Shown: positions 8,780 to 17,762, numbered from the stretch's first letter. The stretch: 64,000 bases of DNA from Poriferisodalis sp963663635 (GCA_963663635.2 CAXXMY010000009.1:62001-126000); one strand, 5' to 3'. Program-made: numbers and translations. The notes: generated by a model not told the origin, from the sequence alone.

Positions 8780-10117
8780 TCAGCGACGGCCGAGGCCGTC
8801 GTAGGCGAAGCCTGCTGCGCGCATCCGCTGCGGATCGAGCAGGTTGCGCGCGTCCACGATGCGCGGTGCCGCCATTTCTTTGGCTGCACGCTCCCAGTCG
8901 AGATCCGCGAACTCTGCCCACTCGGTGACCACCACCGCCGCGTCTGCGCCCCGCAGGGCGTCGAACGGCGATGGCTGCACCTCGATGACCGACGCAAGGT
9001 CGGCGTCCACTCCAGGGCGGCCGGCGAGTCCGTCGCGCACTGCCGGGTCGTACGCGGTGATGCGGGCGCCGGCGGCGCGCAGCCGCTCGGCCACCAACAA
9101 GGCCGGAGAACCCCGCATGTCATCGGTCCCAGCCTTGAAAGTCAGACCCAGCAGCGCAACTGTCCGGCCGTCGAGGCGGCCGTCGCCTGACTCCGGCGAG
9201 ATGATGCGCGCCGCCTTCGCCACGACGCGATCGAGCTGTTGTTCGTTGACCCGGATAACGCCTTCGAGCAGCTCGAAGACGTAACCGGCGTCACTCGAGA
9301 CCGACAGCAGCGCCCGTGTGTCCTTTGGCAGGCACGAGCCGCCCCAGCCCGGGCCGGGCTGCAGGTAGGCCGAACCAATGCGGTGGTCGGTTCCGACGCC
9401 GGCGAGCACGGCGTCCACGTCGGCGCCGACCGCCTCGCAGACAGCGGAGAGGGCGTTGACGAACGACACCTTCGCAGCGAGGAACGCATTGGCTGCGTAC
9501 TTCACGGTCTCCGCCGACGTCGGGTCGGTGATGTGCACAGGAGCTTCGACGCCCGCGTACAGCGCTGTAACTCGCTGAGCTGCAGCAGGATCGTCAGCGC
9601 CGATGACGACGCGGTCGGGGTGGAGGAAGTCGTGGACCGCGGAGCCCTCTCGCAAGAACTCGGGATTCGATGCGAGCGCGACATCGGGGCGTCCCATTGC
9701 GGCTTCGATCTTTGCAGCGGTGCCGACGGGAACGGTCGACTTCGTCACCACCACCGATCCCGGCGCGAGATGCGGAGCAACCGAGCCGATCGCTGAGAGC
9801 AGGTAGCTCAACTCGGTCTCGCCATCGGGGCGAAGCGGCGTGGGGACGCACAGGAATGTGAACTCGCACGACGGGGCCACTGCCTCGGTCGAGATCACGA
9901 AGCGCAGCCGCCGCCCGGCGATGCCTTCAGCGACCAGCGTGTCGAGGTCGTTCTCGCGGATGGGCACAACACCGGCTGACAGCGACGCCACCTTGGCCCG
10001 GTCGATGTCGGCGCAGATGACGTCGTGACCCAGGTGAGCGAAGCACGCGGCCGTTGTCAGGCCGACATAGCCGGCGCCGACGACGAGTATCCGGTGCCGG
10101 GCGGAGTGGTCGGTCAT
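8780..10117 (-). CDS. ugd: UDP-glucose 6-dehydrogenase
   Basis: 445 aa; oxidises UDP-glucose to UDP-glucuronate with two NAD+. N-terminal NAD-binding motif GAGYVGLTTAACF, central helix region (NAFLAAKVSFVNALS), catalytic Cys in GWGGSCLPKDTRALL, and the C-terminal UDP-binding domain with GLTFKAGTDDMRGSPAL. These are diagnostic of the UDP-glucose/GDP-mannose dehydrogenase family; a GDP-mannose dehydrogenase is less likely given overall length and motif context. It overlaps the upstream LCP gene by 4 nt (ATGA) and so is co-expressed with a wall-polymer ligase. Confidence 0.92.
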   Translation of the reverse strand: MTDHSARHRILVVGAGYVGLTTAACFAHLGHDVICADIDRAKVASLSAGVVPIRENDLDTLVAEGIAGRRLRFVISTEAVAPSCEFTFLCVPTPLRPDGETELSYLLSAIGSVAPHLAPGSVVVTKSTVPVGTAAKIEAAMGRPDVALASNPEFLREGSAVHDFLHPDRVVIGADDPAAAQRVTALYAGVEAPVHITDPTSAETVKYAANAFLAAKVSFVNALSAVCEAVGADVDAVLAGVGTDHRIGSAYLQPGPGWGGSCLPKDTRALLSVSSDAGYVFELLEGVIRVNEQQLDRVVAKAARIISPESGDGRLDGRTVALLGLTFKAGTDDMRGSPALLVAERLRAAGARITAYDPAVRDGLAGRPGVDADLASVIEVQPSPFDALRGADAAVVVTEWAEFADLDWERAAKEMAAPRIVDARNLLDPQRMRAAGFAYDGLGRR

Positions 10118-11697
10118 TGCGAAAGTAAACCGAATGGTGGTACTTCGACCGTTCGATAGCCGGCGTCAACGCGCAGCTCGTCGCCGCCGAGGTGCAGGAT
10201 CACAGTGTTCGCTTCGAGCTCGCCATGGCCGGCGAATTCTGGCACAGGCACCAAGTGACTTGCGAGCAGTCCTGCCGCGAGACGCCCTTGCGACCCGAGC
10301 ACGACAACGTTGGTGTTCGGCGCCTGGTCGAAACCTTCAGGAACAGCCCCGCCTGCCATTGCATTGAATCCCAGATCACGCAACTCCGCTGCGACGCGGT
10401 CGCGTTCTGCGCCGGACACGTGCACGGTCACCCGTGACTCGACGACGTCATCCCAGCCGATGCCTCGAAACACGTCGAGCACGCGCTCGTTGTGGGGGTC
10501 CGGGGCAAGTTCGAGCGACCAGCGCACGGGCGTATGCGTGTCCTGGACTCGCAGCTCGTACTCCTCGACATCGGTCGAAGACTCGAATCCTGAGAACTGC
10601 TGAGCTAACCGACGTCCGTCGTTCACGACGCTCAACGTGTCCGAAGTGGACACATGGTCCCCTGCGATGTCAAGCACCGAGAGCAGCTTGATCGGACTGC
10701 TGAGCAGATCGGGCGCGGCCTGCTCGAGCGCAGTGCGCATGAACTCTCGCTGGCGGTCGTTGCGTGCGAGGTCGTTCTCGCCGGGGAGCGTTCCCCACCC
10801 GCGTTCGAGTGTCCAGTCCTGCATGTTTCGGGTCCGCACGAACGCAAGTGCCTGGCGTCCGTCGAGCAGATGCGTGCCGGCGTCGATGGCGAAGCCGCTG
10901 CGGCTCGCCAACTGGCCGTTGGAATTCTCTTTGGGGACATCGCGCAGCGGTCGATCAAAGGACATCTGCACACCGCCGATGGCGTCCACCAGGCGCAGGA
11001 AGGCCAAGAAGTCCGCCTCCACGAAGTGCTGCAGCGTGATGCCGAGGTTCTCCTCGATGGTGTCGATCAGCCGGGCGGCGCGCGCAGCGGTTGTGCGGTC
11101 GCGGTTGTAGGCGCTGTTGATCTTCGCCACCGTGCCGGTGCCGGGAATGTCGCCGGTTCCCGCAACCTCGACGGCCAGGTCCCGCGGGATCGACATCATC
11201 GCCGCGGTGCCGTCGTCGCGCAGTCGCACCATCATGATGACGTCCGCCAGCCGGCTCCAGTCCGAGTGCCCCGAGCGCAGCGGATCATCAGCTGCCAGAC
11301 CTTCGGTGCTGTCGGTGCCGACGACGAGGTAGTTCTCCCCCGTGGAGCCTCGTGGCGCCACGAGCTGGCCGGCCGCTGTCGGGGCCGTGCCGGTGTCCTC
11401 GTAGGGAGTCTCTGCGAAGTCTGCGCCAGTTGCGCCGGGCTCGCCGTCGGACACTTCCGCTTGCGGGTCGTCCGCCTCGGCGGGTTCAGACTCGGTCGGC
11501 TCAGGGTTGCTGACCAGCACATCGGCTGCGGTCACGGGCTGCTTCGGCGCTGAGGTCAGCACATCCGCAAGCTCGTGGCGGTCAATTCGGCCGAGTTGGG
11601 TCACGACGTAGGCGGACACCGCGGTCCCAGCCACCAATGCCAACGTCAGTGTCGCCAGGCCCGCGAGAAACAGACGTGCGCTCCAAGGCCGACTCAC
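10114..11697 (-). CDS. LytR-CpsA-Psr (LCP) family wall-polymer phosphotransferase
   Basis: 527 aa. One N-terminal membrane segment (LFLAGLATLTLALVAGTAVSAYVV), an acidic linker (residues about 60-115), then the LCP domain with NYLVVGTDS, MMSIPRDLAVEV, INSAYN, DAIGGVQMSF and ALAFVRTRN. The conserved Arg/Asp residues bind the pyrophosphate of lipid-linked polymers. A LytR_C-like domain follows (VTVHVSGAERDRVAAELRDLG, about residues 400-490). LCP enzymes attach lipid-linked polymers such as arabinogalactan or teichoic acids to peptidoglycan outside the cell. First gene of an operon with ugd; mycobacterial Lcp1 lies in a similar neighbourhood. Confidence 0.92.
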   Translation of the reverse strand: MSRPWSARLFLAGLATLTLALVAGTAVSAYVVTQLGRIDRHELADVLTSAPKQPVTAADVLVSNPEPTESEPAEADDPQAEVSDGEPGATGADFAETPYEDTGTAPTAAGQLVAPRGSTGENYLVVGTDSTEGLAADDPLRSGHSDWSRLADVIMMVRLRDDGTAAMMSIPRDLAVEVAGTGDIPGTGTVAKINSAYNRDRTTAARAARLIDTIEENLGITLQHFVEADFLAFLRLVDAIGGVQMSFDRPLRDVPKENSNGQLASRSGFAIDAGTHLLDGRQALAFVRTRNMQDWTLERGWGTLPGENDLARNDRQREFMRTALEQAAPDLLSSPIKLLSVLDIAGDHVSTSDTLSVVNDGRRLAQQFSGFESSTDVEEYELRVQDTHTPVRWSLELAPDPHNERVLDVFRGIGWDDVVESRVTVHVSGAERDRVAAELRDLGFNAMAGGAVPEGFDQAPNTNVVVLGSQGRLAAGLLASHLVPVPEFAGHGELEANTVILHLGGDELRVDAGYRTVEVPPFGLLSQ

Positions 11698-11716
11698 TCG
11701 GCAGCCTCATGCTGAC

Positions 11717-13084
11717 TCACTCAGCTGCCTCAGAGAGGGCCTCGCTGAGTGACGGGTACACGAACAGGCTCTCGGCGATGTCCTGGACACGCAGGTTCGC
11801 GCTCACCGCCAGCGCCACGACCGAGATGAGCTCCGCGGCATGGCGGCCCACAATCGAACCGCCGAGGACCTGACCGGTCAGCGGATCGGAGACGATCTTC
11901 ACGAAACCGCGCGGGTTCTCCTCGATCAGGGCCTTGGCGTTGGCTCCGAACGGCACCTTGGTGACGCGGATCTTGCGGCCCGTCGCGAAGGCCTCTGCCT
12001 CGACGAGACCGACATCGGCGATCTCGGGTTCGGTGAAAATGGCCGACGCTGCCTTGTCGTAGTCGAGGTGCCGATGGGGCCGGTGGTCGTGCCGGCCCAT
12101 CGAATACTCGACGATCTTGCGGCCCTGCATTGCCGCCACCGACGACAGCGGCAGCTTGCCCGACAAGTCGCCCGCGGCATAAATGCTCGGAACCGACGAG
12201 CAGAGGTTGTGATCGACCTCGACGAATCCGTGCTCGTCGACGCGCACGTCGGTGTTCTCGAGGCCCAGTCCGTCGCTGTTGGGGATCGAGCCGATGGCCA
12301 GCAAGGCATGAGACGCGTGCACCGTGCGGCCGTCGCTGCAGTTGACCACGACGGAGTCGCCCTCTCGCACGATGCTGGTTGCACGAGCCCCTTTGAGCAG
12401 GTTGACGCCGAGGTCGCCGAAGGTCTGCTCGAGGACGGCGGCGGCTTCGGGGTCCTTGTGCGGGAGCACCTGCTGACGGCTGACGATCAGCGTCACCCGC
12501 GAACCCAACGAGGTGAACATGTGGACGAACTCAACGCCTGTCACACCCGAGCCCACCACGACGAGGTGCTCGGGCAGCTCGGCCGGCGGATAGGCGTCGC
12601 GGGTGGTGAGGATGCGCTCGCCGTCGATCGACGCCCAATCTGGGATGCGCGGACGGCTGCCGGTGGAAAGCACGATGACGTCCGCGCTCAGCTCGATAGC
12701 GCCATCCGCGGTGTCAGCACAGACTTCGTTGGGTCCGAGCAGACGACCCGTGCCGGAGAGGATGCGCACGCCCTGGCTGACGAGCATCTGCCGGGCTACT
12801 TCGGCCAGCCGGTTTTCGATGTAGCCGATGCGCTGTCGCAGTTGCGGGGTATCGACCGAGGTCGAGACGTTCGCGAGGCCGAGGTCGTCGAGGTGGCCAG
12901 CGAAGCTGAGCGCGGAACCCGTGGCGATCATCGTCTTGGACGGCACGCAGTCGCGCAGGTGCGCGGAGCCGCCCACAATGTCGCGTTCGACGAGCGTGAC
13001 CTCAGCGCCGTAGCGGGCCGCGTACGTCGCTGCAGAGTGGCCGGCGGGACCTCCGCCGACCACGACGAAGCGCTTCTGAGCCAT
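11717..13084 (-). CDS. lpdA: LpdA-like NAD(P)H quinone oxidoreductase (pyridine nucleotide-disulfide oxidoreductase fold)
   Basis: 455 aa. FAD motif VVGGGPAGHSAATYAAR, NAD(P) motif VVGSGVTGVEFVHMF, second FAD contact IYAAGDLSG, and the C-terminal dimerisation domain. The active-site loop reads GGSAHLRDCVPSKT: true dihydrolipoamide dehydrogenases have two Cys here (GGTCLNxGCIPSK), whereas this protein keeps only the second. That pattern matches mycobacterial LpdA (Rv3303c type), which lacks lipoamide activity and reduces quinones. The genuine E3 of the window is at 31.7-33.2 kb, so the two should not be confused. Confidence 0.85.
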   Translation of the reverse strand: MAQKRFVVVGGGPAGHSAATYAARYGAEVTLVERDIVGGSAHLRDCVPSKTMIATGSALSFAGHLDDLGLANVSTSVDTPQLRQRIGYIENRLAEVARQMLVSQGVRILSGTGRLLGPNEVCADTADGAIELSADVIVLSTGSRPRIPDWASIDGERILTTRDAYPPAELPEHLVVVGSGVTGVEFVHMFTSLGSRVTLIVSRQQVLPHKDPEAAAVLEQTFGDLGVNLLKGARATSIVREGDSVVVNCSDGRTVHASHALLAIGSIPNSDGLGLENTDVRVDEHGFVEVDHNLCSSVPSIYAAGDLSGKLPLSSVAAMQGRKIVEYSMGRHDHRPHRHLDYDKAASAIFTEPEIADVGLVEAEAFATGRKIRVTKVPFGANAKALIEENPRGFVKIVSDPLTGQVLGGSIVGRHAAELISVVALAVSANLRVQDIAESLFVYPSLSEALSEAAE

Positions 13085-13160
13085 GGCCGGTCAGCGTACC
13101 GGCGACCCTTGAGCGGCTGATCGCTGCCCGGAGTTCTCGGCCCCGAATGCAGCCGCCGAG

Positions 13161-14324
13161 CTAGCCCAGCGTGGGACTGCAGAGTCCGTCGAGCTCGGCG
13201 ATCGTGATGCGATCGCGGTTCGCATAGGTGACCTCGTTGGCCGGATCCGGCCTTAGGCGGAATTCGCGGAACGACATCTCCAGCGAGTCGAATGCGATGA
13301 TGCGGCCCGCCAAGCTGTCGCCGATGCCCAGGATCAGCTTGATCGTCTCAAGGGCCTGAATCGACCCGACGATGCCCGGCAGCACGCCCAGCACGCCGGC
13401 TTCGGCACACGACGGAGCGAGCTCGGCGGGAGGCGGCACCGGCAGGTAGTCGCGGTAGGTCGGCCCGTTGCGCGGATCGAAGACCGTTACCTGGCCCTCG
13501 AAGCGGAAGATCGACCCGTGCACCACCGGGATGCCCAGCTTCACCGATGCGTCATTGAGCAGGTACCGGCTGGGGAAATTGTCGGCACCGTCGACGACAA
13601 CGTGCCAGCCGGACAGGATGTCGGCGACGTTATCCGCACCGAGCCGGGTGTCGTAGGTGACGACGTTGACATCGGGATTGAGCGCCGTCAGCGTTTTCTT
13701 GGCCGAGTCCACCTTGCGGTCGCCGACGCGATCGGCGTTGTGGAGGATCTGGCGCTGAAGGTTGGATTCATCGACGACGTCCATGTCGATGATGCCGAGG
13801 GTGCCGACGCCTGCTGCAGCCAGGTACAGCGCCGCAGGCGAGCCGAGCCCACCCGCTCCGAGCATGAGGACCTTGGCGTCGAGCAGCTTGAGCTGGCCTG
13901 CCTCGCCTACCTCGGGCAGCAGCAGGTGGCGCTGGTAGCGATTGCGCTGCTCGGCGCCGAGCGACGCGGGGGTGGACCACGGACGGCCTTCGTCCTTCCA
14001 GCGGCCGAAGCCGCCGTCCATCGAGACGGCGCCGGTGTAACCCAGCTCGGCGAGCGTCTTGGCAGCGAATGCAGAGCGCACGCCGCCGGCGCAATACACA
14101 ACGATCTCGACATCGTGATCGGGGATGCGGTTCTCGATCTGGGCCTCGAGGTGTCCGCGCGGAATGTGAATTGCGCCGTCCAGCGCGCCTTGCTCGTACT
14201 CGTCGGGCTCCCGCACGTCGAGCACCACGGGCGAGCCGTTCTCGATCATTGCGGCCGCGCCGGCGGTGTCGACCTCAGCGATCTCGCGCTTGGTCGCGGT
14301 GAGGAGCTCTCGGAACGTCGGCAT
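13161..14324 (-). CDS. moeZ: Adenylyltransferase/sulfurtransferase with N-terminal rhodanese and C-terminal ThiF/MoeB domain
   Basis: 387 aa from ATG 14324, preceded by AGGGAGG about 6 nt upstream; an in-frame codon 9 codons earlier lacks this. Residues about 10-110 form a rhodanese domain with active-site loop CAGGVRS. Residues about 130-387 form an E1-like ThiF/MoeB domain: GAGGLGSPAALYLAAAG, DESNLQRQILH, VDGADNFPSRYLLND and PSCAEAGVLGVLPG. It would adenylate and thiocarboxylate a ubiquitin-like sulfur carrier (MoaD, ThiS or CysO class). Typical actinobacterial MoeZ has these domains in the opposite order, so MoeZ is a functional label rather than a strict orthology claim. Confidence 0.85.
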   Translation of the reverse strand: MPTFRELLTATKREIAEVDTAGAAAMIENGSPVVLDVREPDEYEQGALDGAIHIPRGHLEAQIENRIPDHDVEIVVYCAGGVRSAFAAKTLAELGYTGAVSMDGGFGRWKDEGRPWSTPASLGAEQRNRYQRHLLLPEVGEAGQLKLLDAKVLMLGAGGLGSPAALYLAAAGVGTLGIIDMDVVDESNLQRQILHNADRVGDRKVDSAKKTLTALNPDVNVVTYDTRLGADNVADILSGWHVVVDGADNFPSRYLLNDASVKLGIPVVHGSIFRFEGQVTVFDPRNGPTYRDYLPVPPPAELAPSCAEAGVLGVLPGIVGSIQALETIKLILGIGDSLAGRIIAFDSLEMSFREFRLRPDPANEVTYANRDRITIAELDGLCSPTLG

Positions 14325-14406
14325 CGGGGGCCTCCCTGTGGTCGCTCCCATTGCTGCGCTGCGGCAGACGCTTGGTCCCCCGCAGCGACCTAAACCCTAC
14401 CCAACA

Positions 14407-14495
14407 GGTCAGGATTCATCACCCCGTCCGTTTCTCAGACAAGAACCGCACACGCCAAGCAACACCCAACCGCCGATTGGTCAGGATTCGTCACC
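14407..14495. repeat. Imperfect 17-bp direct repeat, 72 bp apart
   Basis: GGTCAGGATTCATCACC at 14407-14423 recurs as GGTCAGGATTCGTCACC at 14479-14495 (16 of 17 identical). The second copy covers the stop codon of the sirtuin gene. The space between is unusually rich in C and A on the + strand. Function unknown; it may be a duplication remnant. Confidence 0.6.
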
Positions 14496-15285
14496 TCAGG
14501 CGGGAGGCACCGCAGATCGTCGGCAGGACCTCGGAGATCGACTTGCGCAGCACCATGTCAGCCAGGTGGTCCATCTCCGTCGGCTCGGCATTCACGATCA
14601 CGATGCGGGCGCCGGCGGACTTCGCGGTCGGCACGACCGCGGCGATCGGATACACGGCCAGCGTCGTGCCAACGGCCAGCATCAGGTCGCAGTTCTCGGC
14701 TGCGATCTGGGCCTTCAGCAGGTCACGCGGCACAAGCTGCTGACCGAAGCTGATCGTGGCGCTCTTGAGAATGCCGCCGCAGTCGGGACAGGGAGGATCC
14801 TCCTCCCCGAGCCGGATGCGGTCGAGCGCTACCGACATGTCGGCGCTGTAGTCGCACTCCAAGCACGCCACCTCGCGGATCGTGCCGTGGACTTCCACGA
14901 TCTTGTCGGGATCCGAACCGGCCTCGTGATGCAGCCCGTCTACGTTCTGAGTGAGCAGCGAGACGAGCTTGCGGCGACGCTCAAGGGCAACCAACGCCCG
15001 GTGACCGTCGTTGGGTTCCGCACCCCACGCCCGGTGGTCCATTCGGGCTCGCCATGCCGCCACTCGAACGCTGCGCTCGGCAAGGTAATTCTGCAGCGTG
15101 GCCTGCTTCTCGGCAGCCGGATTCTTCGTCCACACGCCATTCGGGCCGCGGAAATCAGGAATCCCCGAATCGGTCGAGATGCCGGCGCCCGTCAGCACGG
15201 TGATCGCTTCCGCCTCGTCAATCCACCCAGCGACCGTTCGGACGTCGTCATCGAGTGCGGGGCTCGGACCAGCCGGAGGACTCAT
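14491..15285 (-). CDS. cobB: NAD-dependent protein deacylase (sirtuin, class with zinc site)
   Basis: 264 aa from ATG 15285; the frame runs open for 40 more codons upstream through AT-rich DNA that does not look coding. Sir2 hallmarks: TGAGISTDSGIPDFRGPNG, LLTQNVDGLH, catalytic His in EVHGTI, four zinc Cys in CLEC and CPDC, SFGQQL, and VGTTLAVYPIA. Removes acetyl or other acyl groups from lysines, for example on acyl-CoA synthetases, using NAD+. The cofactor-binding set is complete. Divergent from the gene at 15481 across an AT-rich region containing an inverted repeat. Confidence 0.9.
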   Translation of the reverse strand: MSPPAGPSPALDDDVRTVAGWIDEAEAITVLTGAGISTDSGIPDFRGPNGVWTKNPAAEKQATLQNYLAERSVRVAAWRARMDHRAWGAEPNDGHRALVALERRRKLVSLLTQNVDGLHHEAGSDPDKIVEVHGTIREVACLECDYSADMSVALDRIRLGEEDPPCPDCGGILKSATISFGQQLVPRDLLKAQIAAENCDLMLAVGTTLAVYPIAAVVPTAKSAGARIVIVNAEPTEMDHLADMVLRKSISEVLPTICGASRLR

Positions 15286-15352
15286 GCCGCCCAGTCTGAC
15301 CCATGCGGCACAACCCGGCCGGACTGCAGAACCAGTGAAAAAAGCGAAGAAC

Positions 15353-15380
15353 TTAGTGAGGACCAGTGATTTCTCACTAA
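15353..15380. promoter_or_regulatory. Inverted repeat in an AT-rich divergent intergenic region (candidate operator)
   Basis: TTAGTGAG (15353-15360) and CTCACTAA (15373-15380) are perfect 8-bp inverted arms around a 12-bp spacer. They lie between the sirtuin gene (leftward) and the gene at 15481 (rightward), in about 120 bp much richer in A/T than the rest of the window, including TATAT-rich sequence at 15396-15410. The arm size and place suit a dimeric repressor. The regulator is not identified. Confidence 0.5.
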
Positions 15381-15480
15381 TTCGACTTGTTTCAGTATAT
15401 TTCAATATATAAGAATAACTCTAAAGCAAACGACTCGCCTTCGCTGTCACGCACGTCGTCGGCGAGGAAAGGACGCCCCG

Positions 15481-16377
15481 ATGCCTCGCCGCCAACCGCC
15501 CACAGCATCTGCCCACACAATTCCGGCGACTGCGGGGATGCCTCCCGCATTGCAGCTGCTCCCCACACCGGGCGCAGCGTCCAACGAGACGAGTCCGAGT
15601 GCTCCCCCGATTCCCCACCATCGAGTGCTGCAGGTGCGCCCGTGGGAGGACTCGCAGTGGAACCGCGTCGGACACGATCCGCGTTCGGCGTACGTGGAGC
15701 GGTTCTGGGTTGCGGTGCTGGGCCCGAGCGTCGTGTGGTTCCTCCGACTTGTCGCACGTGAATTCGACAACCTTGCAGCTGGAGAAGAGCTGCGACTCGA
15801 TCTCGAGCTGACGGCGCGACGACTCGGCCTGCAGCACCGAGGCGGTCGCCAGAGCACGCTGATGCGCACGATCGACCGCTGTCGGACATTTGACCTCGCC
15901 CGGCTCGATGACGATTGCGTCCTCGGCGTTCGCAGGCGGCTTCCTCCGGTTCCGCAGCGACTGCGCCTTCGCATGCCTCCAGAGCTGCGCGACGAAGTCG
16001 ACTGCTGGTCTCGAACCGAGGGACGCTCGGAGTTCTCGCTCGGCGAGACGCGACTGCTGGCCTCATGCCTGCTGATGCTCGGCCACGGGTTGCACGAGTC
16101 CGCCGAGCGGCTCGTGATGCTCGGGCTCGCACCGCGCGCCGCGAACGAGGCGACGGCGTGGGCCTGGTCAGAACAGTGCGTGCATCCTTCGAACGATCAG
16201 CGCGACGGCTGGCACGGCCCGAGAGCTGTGCGTTCCGTGCCAAACAACGGGCACAGCGCGCAAGATCACCAGCCGCAGACCAGCTCCACCAGCGTGCGCA
16301 CGCCGAAGCCGGTTGCGCCGCGGGAGAGCTCGCCCTCGTCAGCGTCGGTGCGAACCGGCCCCGCGATGTCGAGGTGA
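15481..16377 (+). CDS. Conserved actinobacterial protein of unknown function
   Basis: 298 aa from ATG 15481, preceded by GAGGAAAGGA. After a Pro/Ala-rich N-terminus (about 50 aa) comes a conserved block: RPWEDSQWNRVGHDPRSAYV, ERFWVAVLGPSVVWFLR, TARRLGLQHRGGRQSTLMRT and VRRRLPPVPQRLRLRMP. I recall similar proteins (GWDPRSxYVExFWLPVLGPS) in many Actinobacteria without a function. The block around residues 110-170 could be a small helix-turn-helix, but that is only a guess. The last 110 nt overlap pepA on the other strand and encode a low-complexity Ser/Pro tail, so the true 3' part may be unimportant. Confidence 0.7.
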   Translation: MPRRQPPTASAHTIPATAGMPPALQLLPTPGAASNETSPSAPPIPHHRVLQVRPWEDSQWNRVGHDPRSAYVERFWVAVLGPSVVWFLRLVAREFDNLAAGEELRLDLELTARRLGLQHRGGRQSTLMRTIDRCRTFDLARLDDDCVLGVRRRLPPVPQRLRLRMPPELRDEVDCWSRTEGRSEFSLGETRLLASCLLMLGHGLHESAERLVMLGLAPRAANEATAWAWSEQCVHPSNDQRDGWHGPRAVRSVPNNGHSAQDHQPQTSSTSVRTPKPVAPRESSPSSASVRTGPAMSR

Positions 16378-17762
16378 ACCCACGGGGTGTCACCCACGAA
16401 CTCGGCCAGGAACAGACCCGCCGTCAGCGTGCCCCCGTAGCGACCCTTGCCGATGTTGCGGAGGTCGGCAATATCAGAGTCCAGCTGCTTGCGGTACTCG
16501 GGCGGGAGCGGGAGGTGCCATACGTTCTCCCCCGCCGCTCGCGCGGCGCCGAGGGCACGCTCGATGGCGGCCGAGTCGTTGCCCATCAGCCCGGCGTAGC
16601 GGTCGCCCAGCGCGACCATGCACGCGCCGGTCAGCGTGGCGAGATCCACCACGAGATCCGGCTCGTCCTCAACCGCCAGCGACAGCCCGTCCGCGAGCAC
16701 GAGGCGCCCTTCGGCGTCGGTGTTCAGCACCTCGACCGTCTTGCCGTTACGGATGCGCAGAACGTCACCCGGCTTGGTGGCCGTGGGTCCGGGCTGGTTA
16801 TCGGTGCAGCAGCAGGTGCCCACGACTGCGACGTCGGGGGCCAGCCGCACAATCGCGCTCATCGCTCCGATGACCGCAGCGGCGCCGCCCATGTCGATCT
16901 TCATCCACTCCATGCCCTCGAACGACTTGAGGTTGAGACCGCCCGTGTCGAAGGTGATGCCCTTGCCGACCAAGTGGACCACCGCGCGCGGCGTGCCGGC
17001 TGGCTGCCAGCGCATGCGCACGAGAGCGGGCGGCTCGGTCGAGCCGGCGTTGACGCCCAGCAATCCGCCGCAGCCCTCGACCGCCAGCCGTTCGCGGTCC
17101 CACACCTCCACGGTGGCATCGCCGATGTCGGGATCAGTGTCGGTGGCCGCCGTCTCGATGGCGTCGACGGCCGCAGCCGCGAGATCAGTCGCCGTCAGGG
17201 CTCCCGCCGGGCGGTTCACCAAGTCGCGGGCGAGCGCGATGCCACCGGCAATCGCCGACGCCCGCGCCGACGCAGCTGCGGCATCGGTACCGTCGGGCGC
17301 TGCGAGAACGATTCGATCAAGCGGGTCGGCGTCATCAGGCTTGCCCTTTTGCTCGGTGAACCGGTACGAAGCCAGCAACATGCCCTCCACAACGGCGGCG
17401 AAGGCGACGTCAGCCCCGAGATCGTCCGCTGCAGACACGGCAAGCGCTGATGTCAGCGACGAGACCTTGGACGCCGCACGCCAGACCGCCGCAGCCGCCT
17501 TGCGTACATCGGCCTCGCTGAGTTCGCCGCCACCCAGGCCGATCGCGATCGGCAACGTCTCGTCTGCGGGGGTTGTCGTGGTCGCCAGAACAGCAGTGCT
17601 GCCGACTGATGCGTCGAAACCAGTGGCTGCCAGATAGTTCGATGAGACCCCCAGCGTGTCGAGCGCATCTGCGCGGACCGGCCGGTCGGTGGCGACCGTG
17701 GGACTCCCAGCACTCGGATCGGTGACGATCTCGAAGGCATCGGATGACATGGTCAGCGGCAC
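16266..17762 (-). CDS. pepA: Leucyl aminopeptidase (M17)
   Basis: 498 aa; cytosolic di-metal aminopeptidase that also processes Cys-Gly from glutathione-like thiols in some bacteria. The C-terminal catalytic domain has VGKGITFDTGGLNLK, MKIDMGGAAAVIGAM, NTDAEGRLVLADGL and DLATLTGACMVALG, giving the metal ligands Lys, Asp, Asp and Glu. The N-terminal domain is divergent, as in many actinobacterial members. GTG 17762 is used as start; ATG 17750 four codons later is an equal alternative. Convergent and overlapping with the gene at 15481. Confidence 0.93.
   Translation of the reverse strand: MPLTMSSDAFEIVTDPSAGSPTVATDRPVRADALDTLGVSSNYLAATGFDASVGSTAVLATTTTPADETLPIAIGLGGGELSEADVRKAAAAVWRAASKVSSLTSALAVSAADDLGADVAFAAVVEGMLLASYRFTEQKGKPDDADPLDRIVLAAPDGTDAAAASARASAIAGGIALARDLVNRPAGALTATDLAAAAVDAIETAATDTDPDIGDATVEVWDRERLAVEGCGGLLGVNAGSTEPPALVRMRWQPAGTPRAVVHLVGKGITFDTGGLNLKSFEGMEWMKIDMGGAAAVIGAMSAIVRLAPDVAVVGTCCCTDNQPGPTATKPGDVLRIRNGKTVEVLNTDAEGRLVLADGLSLAVEDEPDLVVDLATLTGACMVALGDRYAGLMGNDSAAIERALGAARAAGENVWHLPLPPEYRKQLDSDIADLRNIGKGRYGGTLTAGLFLAEFVGDTPWVHLDIAGPVRTDADEGELSRGATGFGVRTLVELVCGW

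Noticed and set aside
11717..13084. Assignment as the dihydrolipoamide dehydrogenase of the E1-E2 complex
   Set aside because: Lacks the first redox Cys; the intact E3 is next to the E2 gene at 31.7 kb.
11840..13120. A 426-codon + strand open frame opposite lpdA
   Set aside because: Composition (Asp/Glu/Arg/His-rich, no motifs) and complete overlap with a clear flavoprotein mark it as a shadow.
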